A stretch of DNA of 64,000 nt from G963665925 sp963665925 (GTDB taxonomy: Bacteria; Bacillota; Clostridia; Peptostreptococcales; Acidaminobacteraceae): NCBI GenBank assembly GCA_963665925.1, contig OY762511.1:4030001-4094000 (forward strand), given 5' to 3'. The notes under the pieces are model-generated. The model was not told the origin of the DNA. It did no database searches and worked only from the letters and a program-made list of their open reading frames with translations. Positions within the stretch are counted from its first letter, which is position 1. Each line of letters begins with the position of its first letter. This document shows positions 10,301-18,059 of this stretch, in pieces. Both the position numbers and the translations under genes were made by a program.

Positions 10301-10502
10301 GCGCACGTGCGATAACGTGGTGGATCCCCGGTCTGCCGTTTGCAGTTGGCGGTCCGTCGTAGAATACGAAAGATTCTTTGCCTTCTCTTGTGTCAACACT
10401 TGCCTTTAGAAGATCGATTTCATCCCAAAATGCTCTGATATCAGACTCTGCCTCATAAACAGGCTTTTTGGGCAACTCATTGTACTTTGCCAATTCAAAC
10501 AC
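7392..10502 (-). CDS. ileS: Isoleucyl-tRNA synthetase, type 2, with swapped HIGH motif
   Basis: 1036 residues. The class I signature is in DGPPTANGRPGIHHVIARAL: where most enzymes have HxGH, this one has Gly59-Ile-His61-His62 (GxHH). The second motif is KMSKT at 592-596. CP1 editing elements (VWTTTPWTLASN, about 225-236) and paired CxxC sites are visible. Length and spacing fit the eukaryote-like type 2 branch, known to be poorly sensitive to mupirocin; GxHH members are reported as hyper-resistant. The start is GTG with AAGGAAAGG upstream. Expression is controlled by the T-box leader upstream. Confidence 0.95.
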   Translation of the reverse strand: MFELAKYNELPKKPVYEAESDIRAFWDEIDLLKASVDTREGKESFVFYDGPPTANGRPGIHHVIARALKDSICRYKTMQGYQVKRKAGWDTHGLPVEIEVEKRLNLNDKQAIESYGIENFNQQCRDSVFEYEAAWREQTERMAYLIDLDNPYITLDNNFIETEWHILKKFFDEDMIYEGHKILPYCSRCGTGLASHEVAQGYQEKKTTTVTVKFKRKDVDEYFLVWTTTPWTLASNVCITVNPKETYVRVKQDGETFIIEKTLASKVMGDDIEIVEEFKGDTLEGIEYEQIMPFVKTDKKAFFVTLGDYVTTEDGTGIVHTAPAFGEDDYNVGVKYNLPVLQPVNEDGKYTETPWEGQFVMDADPEIVVWLKEQGKLYKKETIMHNYPHCWRCKTPLLYYAKPSWYIEMTRLKDQLIENNNSVKWHPPHVGEKRFGNWLENLNDWAISRSRYWGTPLNIWRCDDCGDLTSVGSRQELVDRAQEDIDLSVELHRPYVDDIHLTCNCGGKMTRVPDVIDCWFDSGAMPFAQQHWPFENEDIFDSVFPADFICEGIDQTRGWFYSLIAISTFVTGKAPYKNVLVNDLILDKEGKKMSKTRGNTVDALELFDKYGADVVRWYLYYVSPAWTPTKFDEEGVQEVNSKFFSTFKNVYNFFTLYANTDGVNASEFDVAVSERPELDRWILSKMNSLVEGVTEDMNNYDTTKAVRKIQEFVNEDLSNWYIRRSRRRFWSAELTDDKKSVYRTTYEVLSTVAQLSAPFAPYISEEIFKNLTGEQSVHLSDFPLAEQAHIDKNVEEKMDLVRVLVRLGRGARESVKIKVRQPIQKVLVDGSYKELIHDLVPLVQEELNVKEVEFAKDLNEYMNFSLKPNFRVLGPVLGKNMGLFGKALGKLNANEVAPKLDAGETVAIDLGNGETFEATSEHILTAIDSKEGFTVGVESNVFIILDTTLNDALIQEGFAREFVSRVQQQRKSLGFEVTDNIKICYQCDDEFCTGVKAFEDFIKSETLTVSLEMKAHDDAETFVLNGHDVQMYIVKA

Positions 10503-10586
10503 CCTTTCCTTATGCAGTCACTGCACTTATATCTCTTACCCATACGGGTTATATGCATCAACCAGTCATACTTACCTACAAATACT

Positions 10587-10844
10587 AAAAAACCCGCCCT
10601 GACGATCTAAATCGCTCAGGACGGGATATTGTTATCTCGTGGTACCACCCGAGTTTGCCGGTTACCCAGCCACTCAAACGATGATATCGGTATCAAACCG
10701 TTTGACACTACTGAATTCGCGCCAAAAGCTCCGGGGTGATTTTCGAAAAGTTCATCTGTTGATTTCCACCAGCCATCAACTCTCTATAAGAATTCCAAAT
10801 CTACTCTTCCCTGTCACAGCATTAAAAATATTTTATTAGATACC
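10587..10844 (-). promoter_or_regulatory. Isoleucine T-box riboswitch leader of ileS
   Basis: Read on minus, the leader has the stem I landmarks AGAGAG and GATGGCTGGTG, then a specifier loop with ATC (10740-10738), an Ile codon, between GAAA and ACCCCGGAGC. The T-box core GGGTGGTACCACG occupies about 10650-10638. A terminator follows: CCCGTCCTGA pairs with TCAGGGCGGG, ending in six T at about 10587-10592. Uncharged tRNA-Ile should favour the antiterminator and allow ileS transcription. Confidence 0.95.
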
Positions 10845-10850
10845 ATTTGC

Positions 10851-10879
10851 ATTATAATGGATTTTCTATTCATCGTCAA
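10851..10879 (-). promoter_or_regulatory. Sigma-A type promoter of the ileS T-box transcript
   Basis: TTGACG (10879-10874) and TATAAT (10856-10851) with an exact 17-base spacer. The -35 lies inside the last codons of divIVA, so the promoter overlaps that gene's 3-prime end. Transcription should start near 10844. Confidence 0.85.
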
Positions 10880-11315
10880 CAAGGGATTGTTCCACCGTTT
10901 CAAGCTGAGCACTCAGAAGCGTCTTAAAACGCGTCTTGAAAATGATGACATCCTTCTTGGCTTCTTCGTATTCTTTTCTCGCACTGATGATTCTGTTGTT
11001 GGCGTCATCAAGGATTTTTTCAGCCTTATGCTCCGCCGCTTCGACAATGTGGTCTGCCTTGGCGTTTGCGGTGCGCACGACATCTTCAGCGGTTCCCTGA
11101 GCAACGACTAAAGCGTCCTTGAGTGTCGTTTCAATTCTGTTAAACTTCTCAAGCTCCGCTTCTGCATGCTTCATGCGTATGGAAATTTCCTCGTTTTCCT
11201 TGAGAAGGGCTTCCATTTCACGTGCCACGTCTGCCAGAAACAAATCTACTTCTGTAGTTGAATAGCCACGCATGGCCTTGTTGAATTCTTTTTTTTGAAT
11301 ATCAATTGGTTTCAT
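10866..11315 (-). CDS. divIVA: DivIVA domain protein
   Basis: 149 residues. The N-terminus IDIQKKEFNKAMRGYSTTEVDLFL is the DivIVA lipid-binding domain, followed by a long Ala/Glu/Lys-rich coiled coil. DivIVA assembles at curved membrane (poles and septum) and recruits division or polar factors. It is shorter than many homologues. It is the last gene of the yggS-sepF-yggT-ylmH-divIVA cluster, and the ileS promoter lies over its final codons. Confidence 0.92.
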   Translation of the reverse strand: MKPIDIQKKEFNKAMRGYSTTEVDLFLADVAREMEALLKENEEISIRMKHAEAELEKFNRIETTLKDALVVAQGTAEDVVRTANAKADHIVEAAEHKAEKILDDANNRIISARKEYEEAKKDVIIFKTRFKTLLSAQLETVEQSLVDDE

Positions 11316-11327
11316 AAACGTAACCCC

Positions 11328-12110
11328 CTATTTCACACGCTTTAGCTCAACACGAATCCTTTCTTTTCTCGTCGTACCCTCATCACCCGCATAGACGATA
11401 CGCCCTTTGCCGCGTACGGATATCAAGTCCCCCGGATTCAATTTTACGGAGACAGATGTCGTATACCTGTAGTTCACCTTGACGCGTTCCTGCCTGATCA
11501 GGTCTGATGCCTTGCCTCTTGAAATATTGAAACCGGCTGCAATGATCGAATCCAGTCTGAGCGACTTAACGGTTGTGGAAAAGCTCTCATACTCAGGTTC
11601 CTTTGGCGTGATAAAGACAATAGACTTGACCTCGCAGCTTGCCTTGTGCCGTCCGATTCTGGTCAGATGCATTGAAATGAAATCCGCCATTGCTGTTTCA
11701 CTGACAATCTGAACAATCTGATCGTAGATGACCAAATCCCCTATTTTCTCACGTTTGATGCCCAAACCCAGTACTGAACCCAAAACCTCACGGTGGTCCA
11801 CCACTTCCTTTAAGGTGACATCGACAATCGAAATTGGAAAGTCACTGGTGTCATAAACCATCCAGTCGGGAAAAAGGCCCAGCATCATATACTCCGCGTC
11901 ATCATAACCGCCAAAGAACATGTGCTGAAGGTCAGGGATCTGTGAAAGCACTCTGCTTGCGACATCCTGATCCTGAGGTGACATAAAATCAGAAAAAGCA
12001 GGCTCATGCTTCTTCAAAACCTGACTTGCCAAATCAATAATACGGATGGCAATCTGTTTTGAATCTGCATTAACCCGCACTTTTTCAAGAATTTTTTCCT
12101 TATTCAACAT
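11328..12110 (-). CDS. ylmH: YlmH family RNA-binding protein with S4 domain
   Basis: 260 residues. The C-terminal S4 domain is clear (SLRLDSIIAAGFNISRGKASDLIRQERVKVNY, about 184-215). The N-terminal region has the YlmH fold segments PEFSDF-like and LGLGIKREKIGDL. YlmH binds RNA on the ribosome and has been linked to ribosome quality control and stalled-chain release, which fits with rqcH also being present. It starts 2 bases after yggT and 12 bases before divIVA. Confidence 0.9.
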   Translation of the reverse strand: MLNKEKILEKVRVNADSKQIAIRIIDLASQVLKKHEPAFSDFMSPQDQDVASRVLSQIPDLQHMFFGGYDDAEYMMLGLFPDWMVYDTSDFPISIVDVTLKEVVDHREVLGSVLGLGIKREKIGDLVIYDQIVQIVSETAMADFISMHLTRIGRHKASCEVKSIVFITPKEPEYESFSTTVKSLRLDSIIAAGFNISRGKASDLIRQERVKVNYRYTTSVSVKLNPGDLISVRGKGRIVYAGDEGTTRKERIRVELKRVK

Positions 12111-12112
12111 GG

Positions 12113-12370
12113 CTACATTCTACCAATGAAACCAGCAATAAGCTGAAGTGTCAGCAATAGAAAAATAGGCGAGAAATCCAGTGGTCCGCCAATGCCGATA
12201 CGCTGCTGCAAATTTCTAAATGGTGCCAGCAACGGCTCAGTGATCTGGTAAACAAACTGTGTGAATTGGTTGCTGAAACCTCTGCCAACCCAGCTCAAAA
12301 TAATACGGATCATTACAAGCAGGTAAATAAGCTGAAAAAAGTAGGCCGTAGCCGCTTTAAATGCGTACAT
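12113..12370 (-). CDS. YggT family membrane protein
   Basis: 85 residues with two hydrophobic segments (about 7-27 and 63-83) around the conserved IILSWVGRGFSNQFTQFVYQITEPLLAPFR block. This small membrane protein (YlmG in Bacillus) accompanies sepF in Gram-positive bacteria. Its role is thought to concern division or membrane protein assembly but is not firmly known. Confidence 0.9.
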   Translation of the reverse strand: MYAFKAATAYFFQLIYLLVMIRIILSWVGRGFSNQFTQFVYQITEPLLAPFRNLQQRIGIGGPLDFSPIFLLLTLQLIAGFIGRM

Positions 12371-12404
12371 GAAAACACTCCTTTAAATTAAATGGAGATG
12401 GTTC

Positions 12405-12884
12405 TTATTTGGACCAAGGGAAGAGTCCCTTATCCACGAGTTCCGTTTTTACATCTCCTGAGACATCTACGTTGTTTGGTGCCAGAATGAATATGCCTCG
12501 GGATACCTTTTGAATGTGTCCATCAAGTGCATACAACGCGCCGCTGCAAAAATCAAAAATTTTCTTCGCAAGCTCCGCATCAATATCTTCGATATTGATA
12601 ATAACTGGCTTTTTTGCTTTTAAACTGTCTACAATTGCTTTTGTGTCATCAAATTCAATCGGCTGATACAGAACGACTTTCATGTTTGAGCCGACAGAAG
12701 TACTTGCTGTAGACGTTGTCGAATGAAGGCTTACAACTTTAGAAGGTGCCGGCGTACTGGAAAAAGTGCTCGTTTGCGGCTTTTTCTCCTCTACCTTAAC
12801 CTCTTCTTCTACATACTCATCTTCGTCCTCATAAGCTCCAAACCCCATAAAGAACTTAATTTTATCTACAAATTTTTCAGACAT
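12405..12884 (-). CDS. sepF: Cell division protein SepF
   Basis: 159 residues: an amphipathic N-terminal membrane anchor (MSEKFVDKIKFFMGFG), an acidic then Ser/Thr/Pro-rich linker, and the SepF core (MKVVLYQPIEFDDTKAIVD to GIFILAPNNVDVSG). SepF polymerises and tethers FtsZ to the membrane. The ATG at 12884 is preferred because GGAGG lies 5 bases before it; a more upstream ATG would contain the ribosome site. It probably carries the FtsZ-anchoring role, since no ftsA is beside ftsZ here. Confidence 0.94.
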   Translation of the reverse strand: MSEKFVDKIKFFMGFGAYEDEDEYVEEEVKVEEKKPQTSTFSSTPAPSKVVSLHSTTSTASTSVGSNMKVVLYQPIEFDDTKAIVDSLKAKKPVIINIEDIDAELAKKIFDFCSGALYALDGHIQKVSRGIFILAPNNVDVSGDVKTELVDKGLFPWSK

Positions 12885-12933
12885 GCTGACCTCCATTTAG
12901 CAATTTTATGTTGTCGGCCTGGATTGCCAACTG

Positions 12934-13629
12934 TTAATAGGTTCTTTTACCGAAAATTCCGCTTCCGATACGAACCATATTTGCGCCCTCTTCAATGGCA
13001 ACCTCATAGTCACCAGTCATACCCATAGAAAGATACTTCATTTCAACATTATCATAATTACTATTCTTCGTCGAATCAAAAATCTCCTTCATTCTTCTGA
13101 AAATTGGTCTTACAGTCTCAGGATCATCAGCGAATGGCGCAATCAGCATGAGACCCTTGACCTTAATGCCTTCCAGCTTACTGATCTCAGTGAGCATTTC
13201 CGTAAGCGTCTCGTCGTCAATCCCAAACTTCTGACTTTCACCCGCAACGTTGACCTGAATCAGAATATCAATTGTTCTGCCAAACTTCTGTGCCTTGTCG
13301 GAAATCTCTTCAGCCAGTCTTATGCTGTCTACAGAGTGGATCATATCCACCTTGTCTGCAATATATTTGACCTTGTTTCTTTGCAGATGCCCAATTTGGT
13401 GCCACGATACAGGCTTGACGTCATCAAATTTCCTTCTGATTTCCTGTACACGGTTTTCTCCGACAATAGTCACACCCAGATCAATGGCGGCGTTCATAAC
13501 ATCTGCCTCCACGGTCTTTGTCACAGCAACCAGTGTGACTTCATCTGGATTTCTTCCTGATTTTTCACAGGCACTTCTGATATTGCCCTGTATTTCTTCT
13601 AAATTTCCCCTTATATAAGTATAAGACAT
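12934..13629 (-). CDS. yggS: YggS family pyridoxal phosphate homeostasis protein
   Basis: 231 residues. VTLVAVTKTVEADVM contains the PLP-binding lysine, and the barrel continues through FGENRVQEIRRKFD and LSMGMTGDYEVAIEEGANMVRIGSGIFG. The family binds PLP without known enzymatic activity and buffers vitamin B6 and amino acid pools. It lies between a HlyD-like gene and sepF, the standard ylmE position in Gram-positive division clusters. Confidence 0.93.
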   Translation of the reverse strand: MSYTYIRGNLEEIQGNIRSACEKSGRNPDEVTLVAVTKTVEADVMNAAIDLGVTIVGENRVQEIRRKFDDVKPVSWHQIGHLQRNKVKYIADKVDMIHSVDSIRLAEEISDKAQKFGRTIDILIQVNVAGESQKFGIDDETLTEMLTEISKLEGIKVKGLMLIAPFADDPETVRPIFRRMKEIFDSTKNSNYDNVEMKYLSMGMTGDYEVAIEEGANMVRIGSGIFGKRTY

Positions 13630-13668
13630 GACTTCACCTCTTTAAAACCCTAGATCTGATTCACCAAA

Positions 13669-14892
13669 TTAATATACCAAATCCCCTTCAGCGTACTTGG
13701 AACCCTGTATGAGGACATCGTCGTTTATATCTATGGAACGGACACGTTCCAATCCTTCTTCAGACTGGACTTCCACAAACCCGTTCTTAACAATGGCATA
13801 TTCCTTGTCATAGCCAATAATACGGACTGGTTTGAAAACCGCCTTATTGTCCACGCCAAGAATATAGACGCCCTGAAGCCCATCGCGGTTTATCACAGAT
13901 GAATTTGGGATTTTAAGCCCCTGGTAGTTTTCACGAATGATTGTCGCCTTCACCACACGTTCCTTATGGAAGTCGGTAACCTGCTCCGTCATCTTTAAAA
14001 CCAAGGCACCCTTTTCACCCGTTTCAAATACTTTTGAGACAACGCCCGTCACAGATTCGCCGTTAATCCGCACTTTGACGTACTTGCCCTCATCATAGAG
14101 TCCAATTTCACTCTTTTCGATGATTGCAACCAGCATCCATACAGAATTGTCGACAATCTTATAAACGGGCTTTCCGTTTGTGACATAGTCCGTCGTCAGT
14201 GTCCTGACTTGAATCTGCTGCTGGAGAAGATTATCGTAATCCAGCTTGTAAATGTTATCAAGGGTCAGTACAGACTCCATTCCGTCACTCGCAAAGGTCA
14301 CAATACCCGACTTGGGACTGTAGAGGGTAATGGACTGTCCCTCTGATAGAACACCTCCGCCAACAAAGGCTTCTTCAAAGCCACTGCCCGAAATATTCTC
14401 CATGTTCTTCAGCATTTCACGCTTATCCAGCTTGAGATCAAGGTCCTGCTTCAAGTCATGCACCTGCATAAAATCCTGCCGCCGCCGCGCTTCTAGCAAA
14501 GCATCGACCAACTTGTCTATTTCAAGGTCGAGGTCTTCTTCGGAAATGGTCAGGGTTTGGGCACTCACATACTCTTCCGACTCAGCTTCACTGACCTGAA
14601 CCGATGCGGCTCCGCCTGAATCGCGGTAGATTTCAGCAACCTTGAGGCCTTTCTTCACCTTGTCGCCATCAGCTACATTGTACCTGATATTCCCTTCGAC
14701 ATTGGTTCCAACAATAAGCTCATTTCTGAAAATGATACCATCATATGTATTCTCAATATTCAATTGTCCATAAACGACGGTTTCAGTAAGCTTCTCATCC
14801 ATTAGAAATCCGCTTATCATCTTATAACCAAAATAGCTGACAACAGCCAATATGACAATCGTCCGGAAAAATCGCTTATAACTGAATTTCAT
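13669..14892 (-). CDS. HlyD-like membrane fusion / adaptor protein
   Basis: 407 residues with one N-terminal membrane segment (about 10-27), a barrel-sandwich start (GIIFRNELIVGTNVEGNIRYNVADGDKVKKGLKVAEI), a central helical hairpin rich in Glu/Leu/Asp (about 110-185), and a C-terminal beta region (GLKIPNSSVINRDGLQGVYIL). This is the layout of HlyD/RND adaptor proteins. No transporter is adjacent. Similar genes occur beside sepF/yggS in other Clostridia (my recollection), so a role in envelope or division is possible but unproven. It starts after a terminator. Confidence 0.75.
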   Translation of the reverse strand: MKFSYKRFFRTIVILAVVSYFGYKMISGFLMDEKLTETVVYGQLNIENTYDGIIFRNELIVGTNVEGNIRYNVADGDKVKKGLKVAEIYRDSGGAASVQVSEAESEEYVSAQTLTISEEDLDLEIDKLVDALLEARRRQDFMQVHDLKQDLDLKLDKREMLKNMENISGSGFEEAFVGGGVLSEGQSITLYSPKSGIVTFASDGMESVLTLDNIYKLDYDNLLQQQIQVRTLTTDYVTNGKPVYKIVDNSVWMLVAIIEKSEIGLYDEGKYVKVRINGESVTGVVSKVFETGEKGALVLKMTEQVTDFHKERVVKATIIRENYQGLKIPNSSVINRDGLQGVYILGVDNKAVFKPVRIIGYDKEYAIVKNGFVEVQSEEGLERVRSIDINDDVLIQGSKYAEGDLVY

Positions 14893-14942
14893 CAGATACG
14901 CCCCATTCGCAGAATGTCTTGTTCGCCAAGATGCAATATACA

Positions 14943-14972
14943 GAAAAAGGCTACTCTCAAGCGTAGTAGCCC
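14943..14972 (-). terminator. Intrinsic terminator after the 15018-15389 gene
   Basis: Arms GGCTACT and AGTAGCC with a 10-base loop and TTTTT on the minus strand. It separates the gpsA side from the HlyD-like/yggS/sepF transcript. Confidence 0.8.
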
Positions 14973-15017
14973 TTAATAGTCAAATAGTACAGACTGAATC
15001 CGGATCACTCTTGTCCT

Positions 15018-15389
15018 TTAAAACAATCTTCCATATTTCAAAGTGACTCTCAACTTTTTAATACCCGGTACGTGAACATCGAGAAGTTCATCGTCTTCTG
15101 TTACGATGCAGAGTGCATTCTCTACCTTCCGCGCACCAATAAGAGTGCCTTTCACCAAATTATCATTTTTTAAGTGTACCTTAACCTCATCACCGATATT
15201 GAGTTTTTTCTCTCCGAGCTTGAAGACTTTGAAATCCATGGTGTCAATCAGGTCCTGTGTCACAGCCCTGCTCTTAATCTCCACTTTGTGTTGCCTCAGA
15301 TTGATCCGTTCTCGAATGATGGAAAACAGATACCCGAATGCAGATAGTGCCAACCCAATAATTAGAATCAATTCAATATATCTATTCAT
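15018..15389 (-). CDS. Small membrane-anchored protein of unknown function
   Basis: 123 residues that I do not recognise. One N-terminal membrane segment (ELILIIGLALSAFGYLFSII, about 5-24) is followed by a basic linker and a small, mostly beta domain (KLNIGDEVKVHLKNDNLVKG, then ARKVENALCIVTEDDELLDV), which suggests an SH3- or OB-like barrel facing the cytoplasm. It lies 79 bases after gpsA and before a terminator. Confidence 0.7.
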   Translation of the reverse strand: MNRYIELILIIGLALSAFGYLFSIIRERINLRQHKVEIKSRAVTQDLIDTMDFKVFKLGEKKLNIGDEVKVHLKNDNLVKGTLIGARKVENALCIVTEDDELLDVHVPGIKKLRVTLKYGRLF

Positions 15390-15468
15390 TGTATCACTAC
15401 TTTCTCATCTGCCTAATACCTATTATACAATATATTGGCAGTCATTTCTATGACAGCATCCAAATACC

Positions 15469-16491
15469 CTAAAGACTTCCCCAAGCCTCCAGCGCAACGT
15501 CTTCAATTTCATGCTTCATACGTCTGAGCATGAGATTTCGCACAGATTCTCTGGCACTGTATTCTTCGTAAATAACCTTGTGCAGCTGTTCTGTTATAGG
15601 CATTTCAACGTCGTACTTCTCACTGAGTCCGTGTGCTGATTTGATTGTAAATATCCCTTCGACAACCATGCCTACACGTTCTGTCGCTTCATCGGTAGCC
15701 ATGCCTTCACCTATCATGATGCCGCAGCGCCTGTTCCGGCTGTGCATGGAAGTACAGGTAACAATCAAATCACCAATGCCTGAAAGACCAGAGAAGGTTT
15801 CAAGTCGTGCACCCATTCTGATTCCCAGGCGTGCGATTTCATGAATTCCACGTGTCATAAGTGCTGCTTTGGCATTGTCGCCATATCCCAGACCGTCGCT
15901 GATGCCAGCGCCGAGCGCGATAATGTTCTTCAGCGCACCGCCGACCTCAACGCCTATCAAATCCGGGTTCGTATATATTCTCAGATCTTCAGTTGTAAAT
16001 GTGTCTTGAATCAGCTCGGCAGCTTCCAGGTTTTCCGAAGCCGATACCAGGGTAGTCGGTATCTTTCTGGAAACTTCCTCCGCATGCGACGGACCTGACA
16101 GTGCCACAAAACTGTTTTCTGGCAGAAACTCTGCAACGACTTCGGAGATTCGTTTCAAAGTACCGATTTCTATACCTTTGGAAACGTTTACAATAACTTG
16201 GCTCTTATTAACTAAATGGGCACATTTTTCAAGTGTTTCCCGCACCACTTGAGACGGAACTGCTATTAGGACTATTTCAGCAGATTCTATGCATGCCTTT
16301 ATGTCAGAAGTAGGTATGATATTGTCAGGCAGTGCGACACCTGGCAAATACTTCTCATTATGCTTGGTTTCAATGATCTCATCTGTCTGCTCCTGCTTGT
16401 ATGCCCACAGATGCACATCAATTTCCTTTTCGGCCAATACGAGCCCCAGCGCAGTACCCCAACTGCCTGCTCCCAGTACAGCTACTTTCAT
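15469..16491 (-). CDS. gpsA: Glycerol-3-phosphate dehydrogenase [NAD(P)+]
   Basis: 340 residues with the dinucleotide motif VLGAGSWGTALG at 5-16, SKGIEIGTLKRISEV, and the catalytic segment VGGALKNIIALGAGISDGLGYGDNAKA. It reduces dihydroxyacetone phosphate to sn-glycerol 3-phosphate for phospholipid synthesis. In many Firmicutes plsY lies between der and gpsA; here it is missing and the gap holds only a terminator. Confidence 0.95.
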   Translation of the reverse strand: MKVAVLGAGSWGTALGLVLAEKEIDVHLWAYKQEQTDEIIETKHNEKYLPGVALPDNIIPTSDIKACIESAEIVLIAVPSQVVRETLEKCAHLVNKSQVIVNVSKGIEIGTLKRISEVVAEFLPENSFVALSGPSHAEEVSRKIPTTLVSASENLEAAELIQDTFTTEDLRIYTNPDLIGVEVGGALKNIIALGAGISDGLGYGDNAKAALMTRGIHEIARLGIRMGARLETFSGLSGIGDLIVTCTSMHSRNRRCGIMIGEGMATDEATERVGMVVEGIFTIKSAHGLSEKYDVEMPITEQLHKVIYEEYSARESVRNLMLRRMKHEIEDVALEAWGSL

Positions 16492-16646
16492 ATGATAACT
16501 CCTATTCTAATTCCTCAACCCATGAAACGACATAATGCGCGTCGTCTCATGTAATGCGTTCACTTTGTTGACCAGAAACATTATAACACGAGCTGGTAAA
16601 TATTTTGTGAATAAATTCTTAACATGCGCCTTATACACCCATAAAG

Positions 16647-16679
16647 AAGGGCCTGCATCCATCCGGACAGCAGACCCTT
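16647..16679. terminator. Hairpin between der and gpsA
   Basis: Arms AAGGGCCTGC and GCAGACCCTT with a 13-base loop. The T tract on minus is weak (CTTTAT), so it is a moderate candidate for the end of the der transcript. Confidence 0.55.
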
Positions 16680-16723
16680 CCTCTTCATATATATTTACCC
16701 TAAAAGTCTTGTAACCCTATTTA

Positions 16724-18058
16724 TTATCTTCTTGGTCCACCCATACGCTGCTTCTCACGCACCTGGATATCAAGCGGTGTACCCTCGAACTTGAAATTCT
16801 TACGAATGACATTTTCCAGGTACCTAATGTAGGAGAAGTGCGCCAGTTCCTTGTCGTTGACAAATAGAACAAATGTTGGCGGCTTGATGCCAACCTGTGT
16901 CATGTAGTAGATTTTCAGGCGCTTGCCCTTATCAGACGGCGGTTGATTTAGAATGATCGCCTCATTGAGAATGTCATTGAGAAGACCTGTCTGAACACGT
17001 AGTGACGCCTGGTCTGAAATATAAGCAACACGCTCAAGAATCAGATTCACACGCTGCTTTGTAATTGCCGAAACAAACAGAATGGAAGCATAAGGCATGA
17101 AGGCAAGTTCCTGTCTGATTGTGTCCGTATAATGCTTCATGGTCTTGCCGTCTTTCTCAACAAGATCCCACTTGTTGACAAGAATCAGAACGCCTCTGCC
17201 CGATTCGTGTGCCAGACCGGCAATCTTTTTATCCTGCTCCGTTACACCTTCACTGGCATCGATAACAAGCAGACATACGTCAGATCTCTCGATTGCAGTC
17301 ATGGCACGCAGAACGCTGTATTTTTCAATGGACTCGTTGACCTTCTTGCGTCTTCTGATACCCGCAGTATCAATAAGAACAAAATCCTGTCCATTCATGG
17401 TAAACGGTGTATCGATGGCGTCACGTGTCGTTCCAGCAACATCACTGACAATGACACGGTTTTCTCCAAGAATCGTATTGATCAGGGAGGACTTGCCCGC
17501 ATTCGGCTTGCCAATCACAGCAACCTTAACAACGTCTTCGTCATAATCATCCATTACCGTATCAGGGAAGAGCGCTACAATCTCGTCGAGCAGGTCACCA
17601 AAGTTCAGCATATTTGCCGATGAAATCGGGAAAGGCTCGCCAAGTCCCAAATTATAGTAATCATAAAAATGATCTGGAACCGAAGGCGTGTCCACCTTGT
17701 TCACAACTAGTAAAATCGGTTTTTTAGAACGTCTCAGCATTTGAGCGATCTCTTCGTCTGCAGTCGTGTATGTGTCCTTGCCGTCCAGCATAAAGACAAT
17801 GACGTCAGCAGAGTCGATGGCAACCTGTGCCTGATCACGCATCTGAGACATGATGATATCATTGGTATTGGGTTCAATACCGCCTGTGTCAATCATGGTA
17901 AAATGATTTCCCAGCCATTCCACGTCTACATAAATTCTGTCACGTGTAACACCGGGTTTATCTTCAACAATCGAAATTCTCTTTCCTGCAATTTTATTGA
18001 AAAATGTAGACTTACCTACATTCGGCTTTCCAACAACAGCAACTATCGGTTTACCCAT
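16724..18058 (-). CDS. der: Ribosome biogenesis GTPase Der (EngA)
   Basis: 444 residues with two tandem GTPase domains. The first has GKPNVGKST at 11-19, DTGG and NKVD; the second has GKPNAGKSS, DTAGI and NKWD. A C-terminal KH-like domain follows (GTPLDIQVREK). Der is essential for late 50S assembly. It starts one base before the DUF512 stop, indicating coupled translation. Confidence 0.97.
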   Translation of the reverse strand: MGKPIVAVVGKPNVGKSTFFNKIAGKRISIVEDKPGVTRDRIYVDVEWLGNHFTMIDTGGIEPNTNDIIMSQMRDQAQVAIDSADVIVFMLDGKDTYTTADEEIAQMLRRSKKPILLVVNKVDTPSVPDHFYDYYNLGLGEPFPISSANMLNFGDLLDEIVALFPDTVMDDYDEDVVKVAVIGKPNAGKSSLINTILGENRVIVSDVAGTTRDAIDTPFTMNGQDFVLIDTAGIRRRKKVNESIEKYSVLRAMTAIERSDVCLLVIDASEGVTEQDKKIAGLAHESGRGVLILVNKWDLVEKDGKTMKHYTDTIRQELAFMPYASILFVSAITKQRVNLILERVAYISDQASLRVQTGLLNDILNEAIILNQPPSDKGKRLKIYYMTQVGIKPPTFVLFVNDKELAHFSYIRYLENVIRKNFKFEGTPLDIQVREKQRMGGPRR

Positions 18059-18059
18059 C

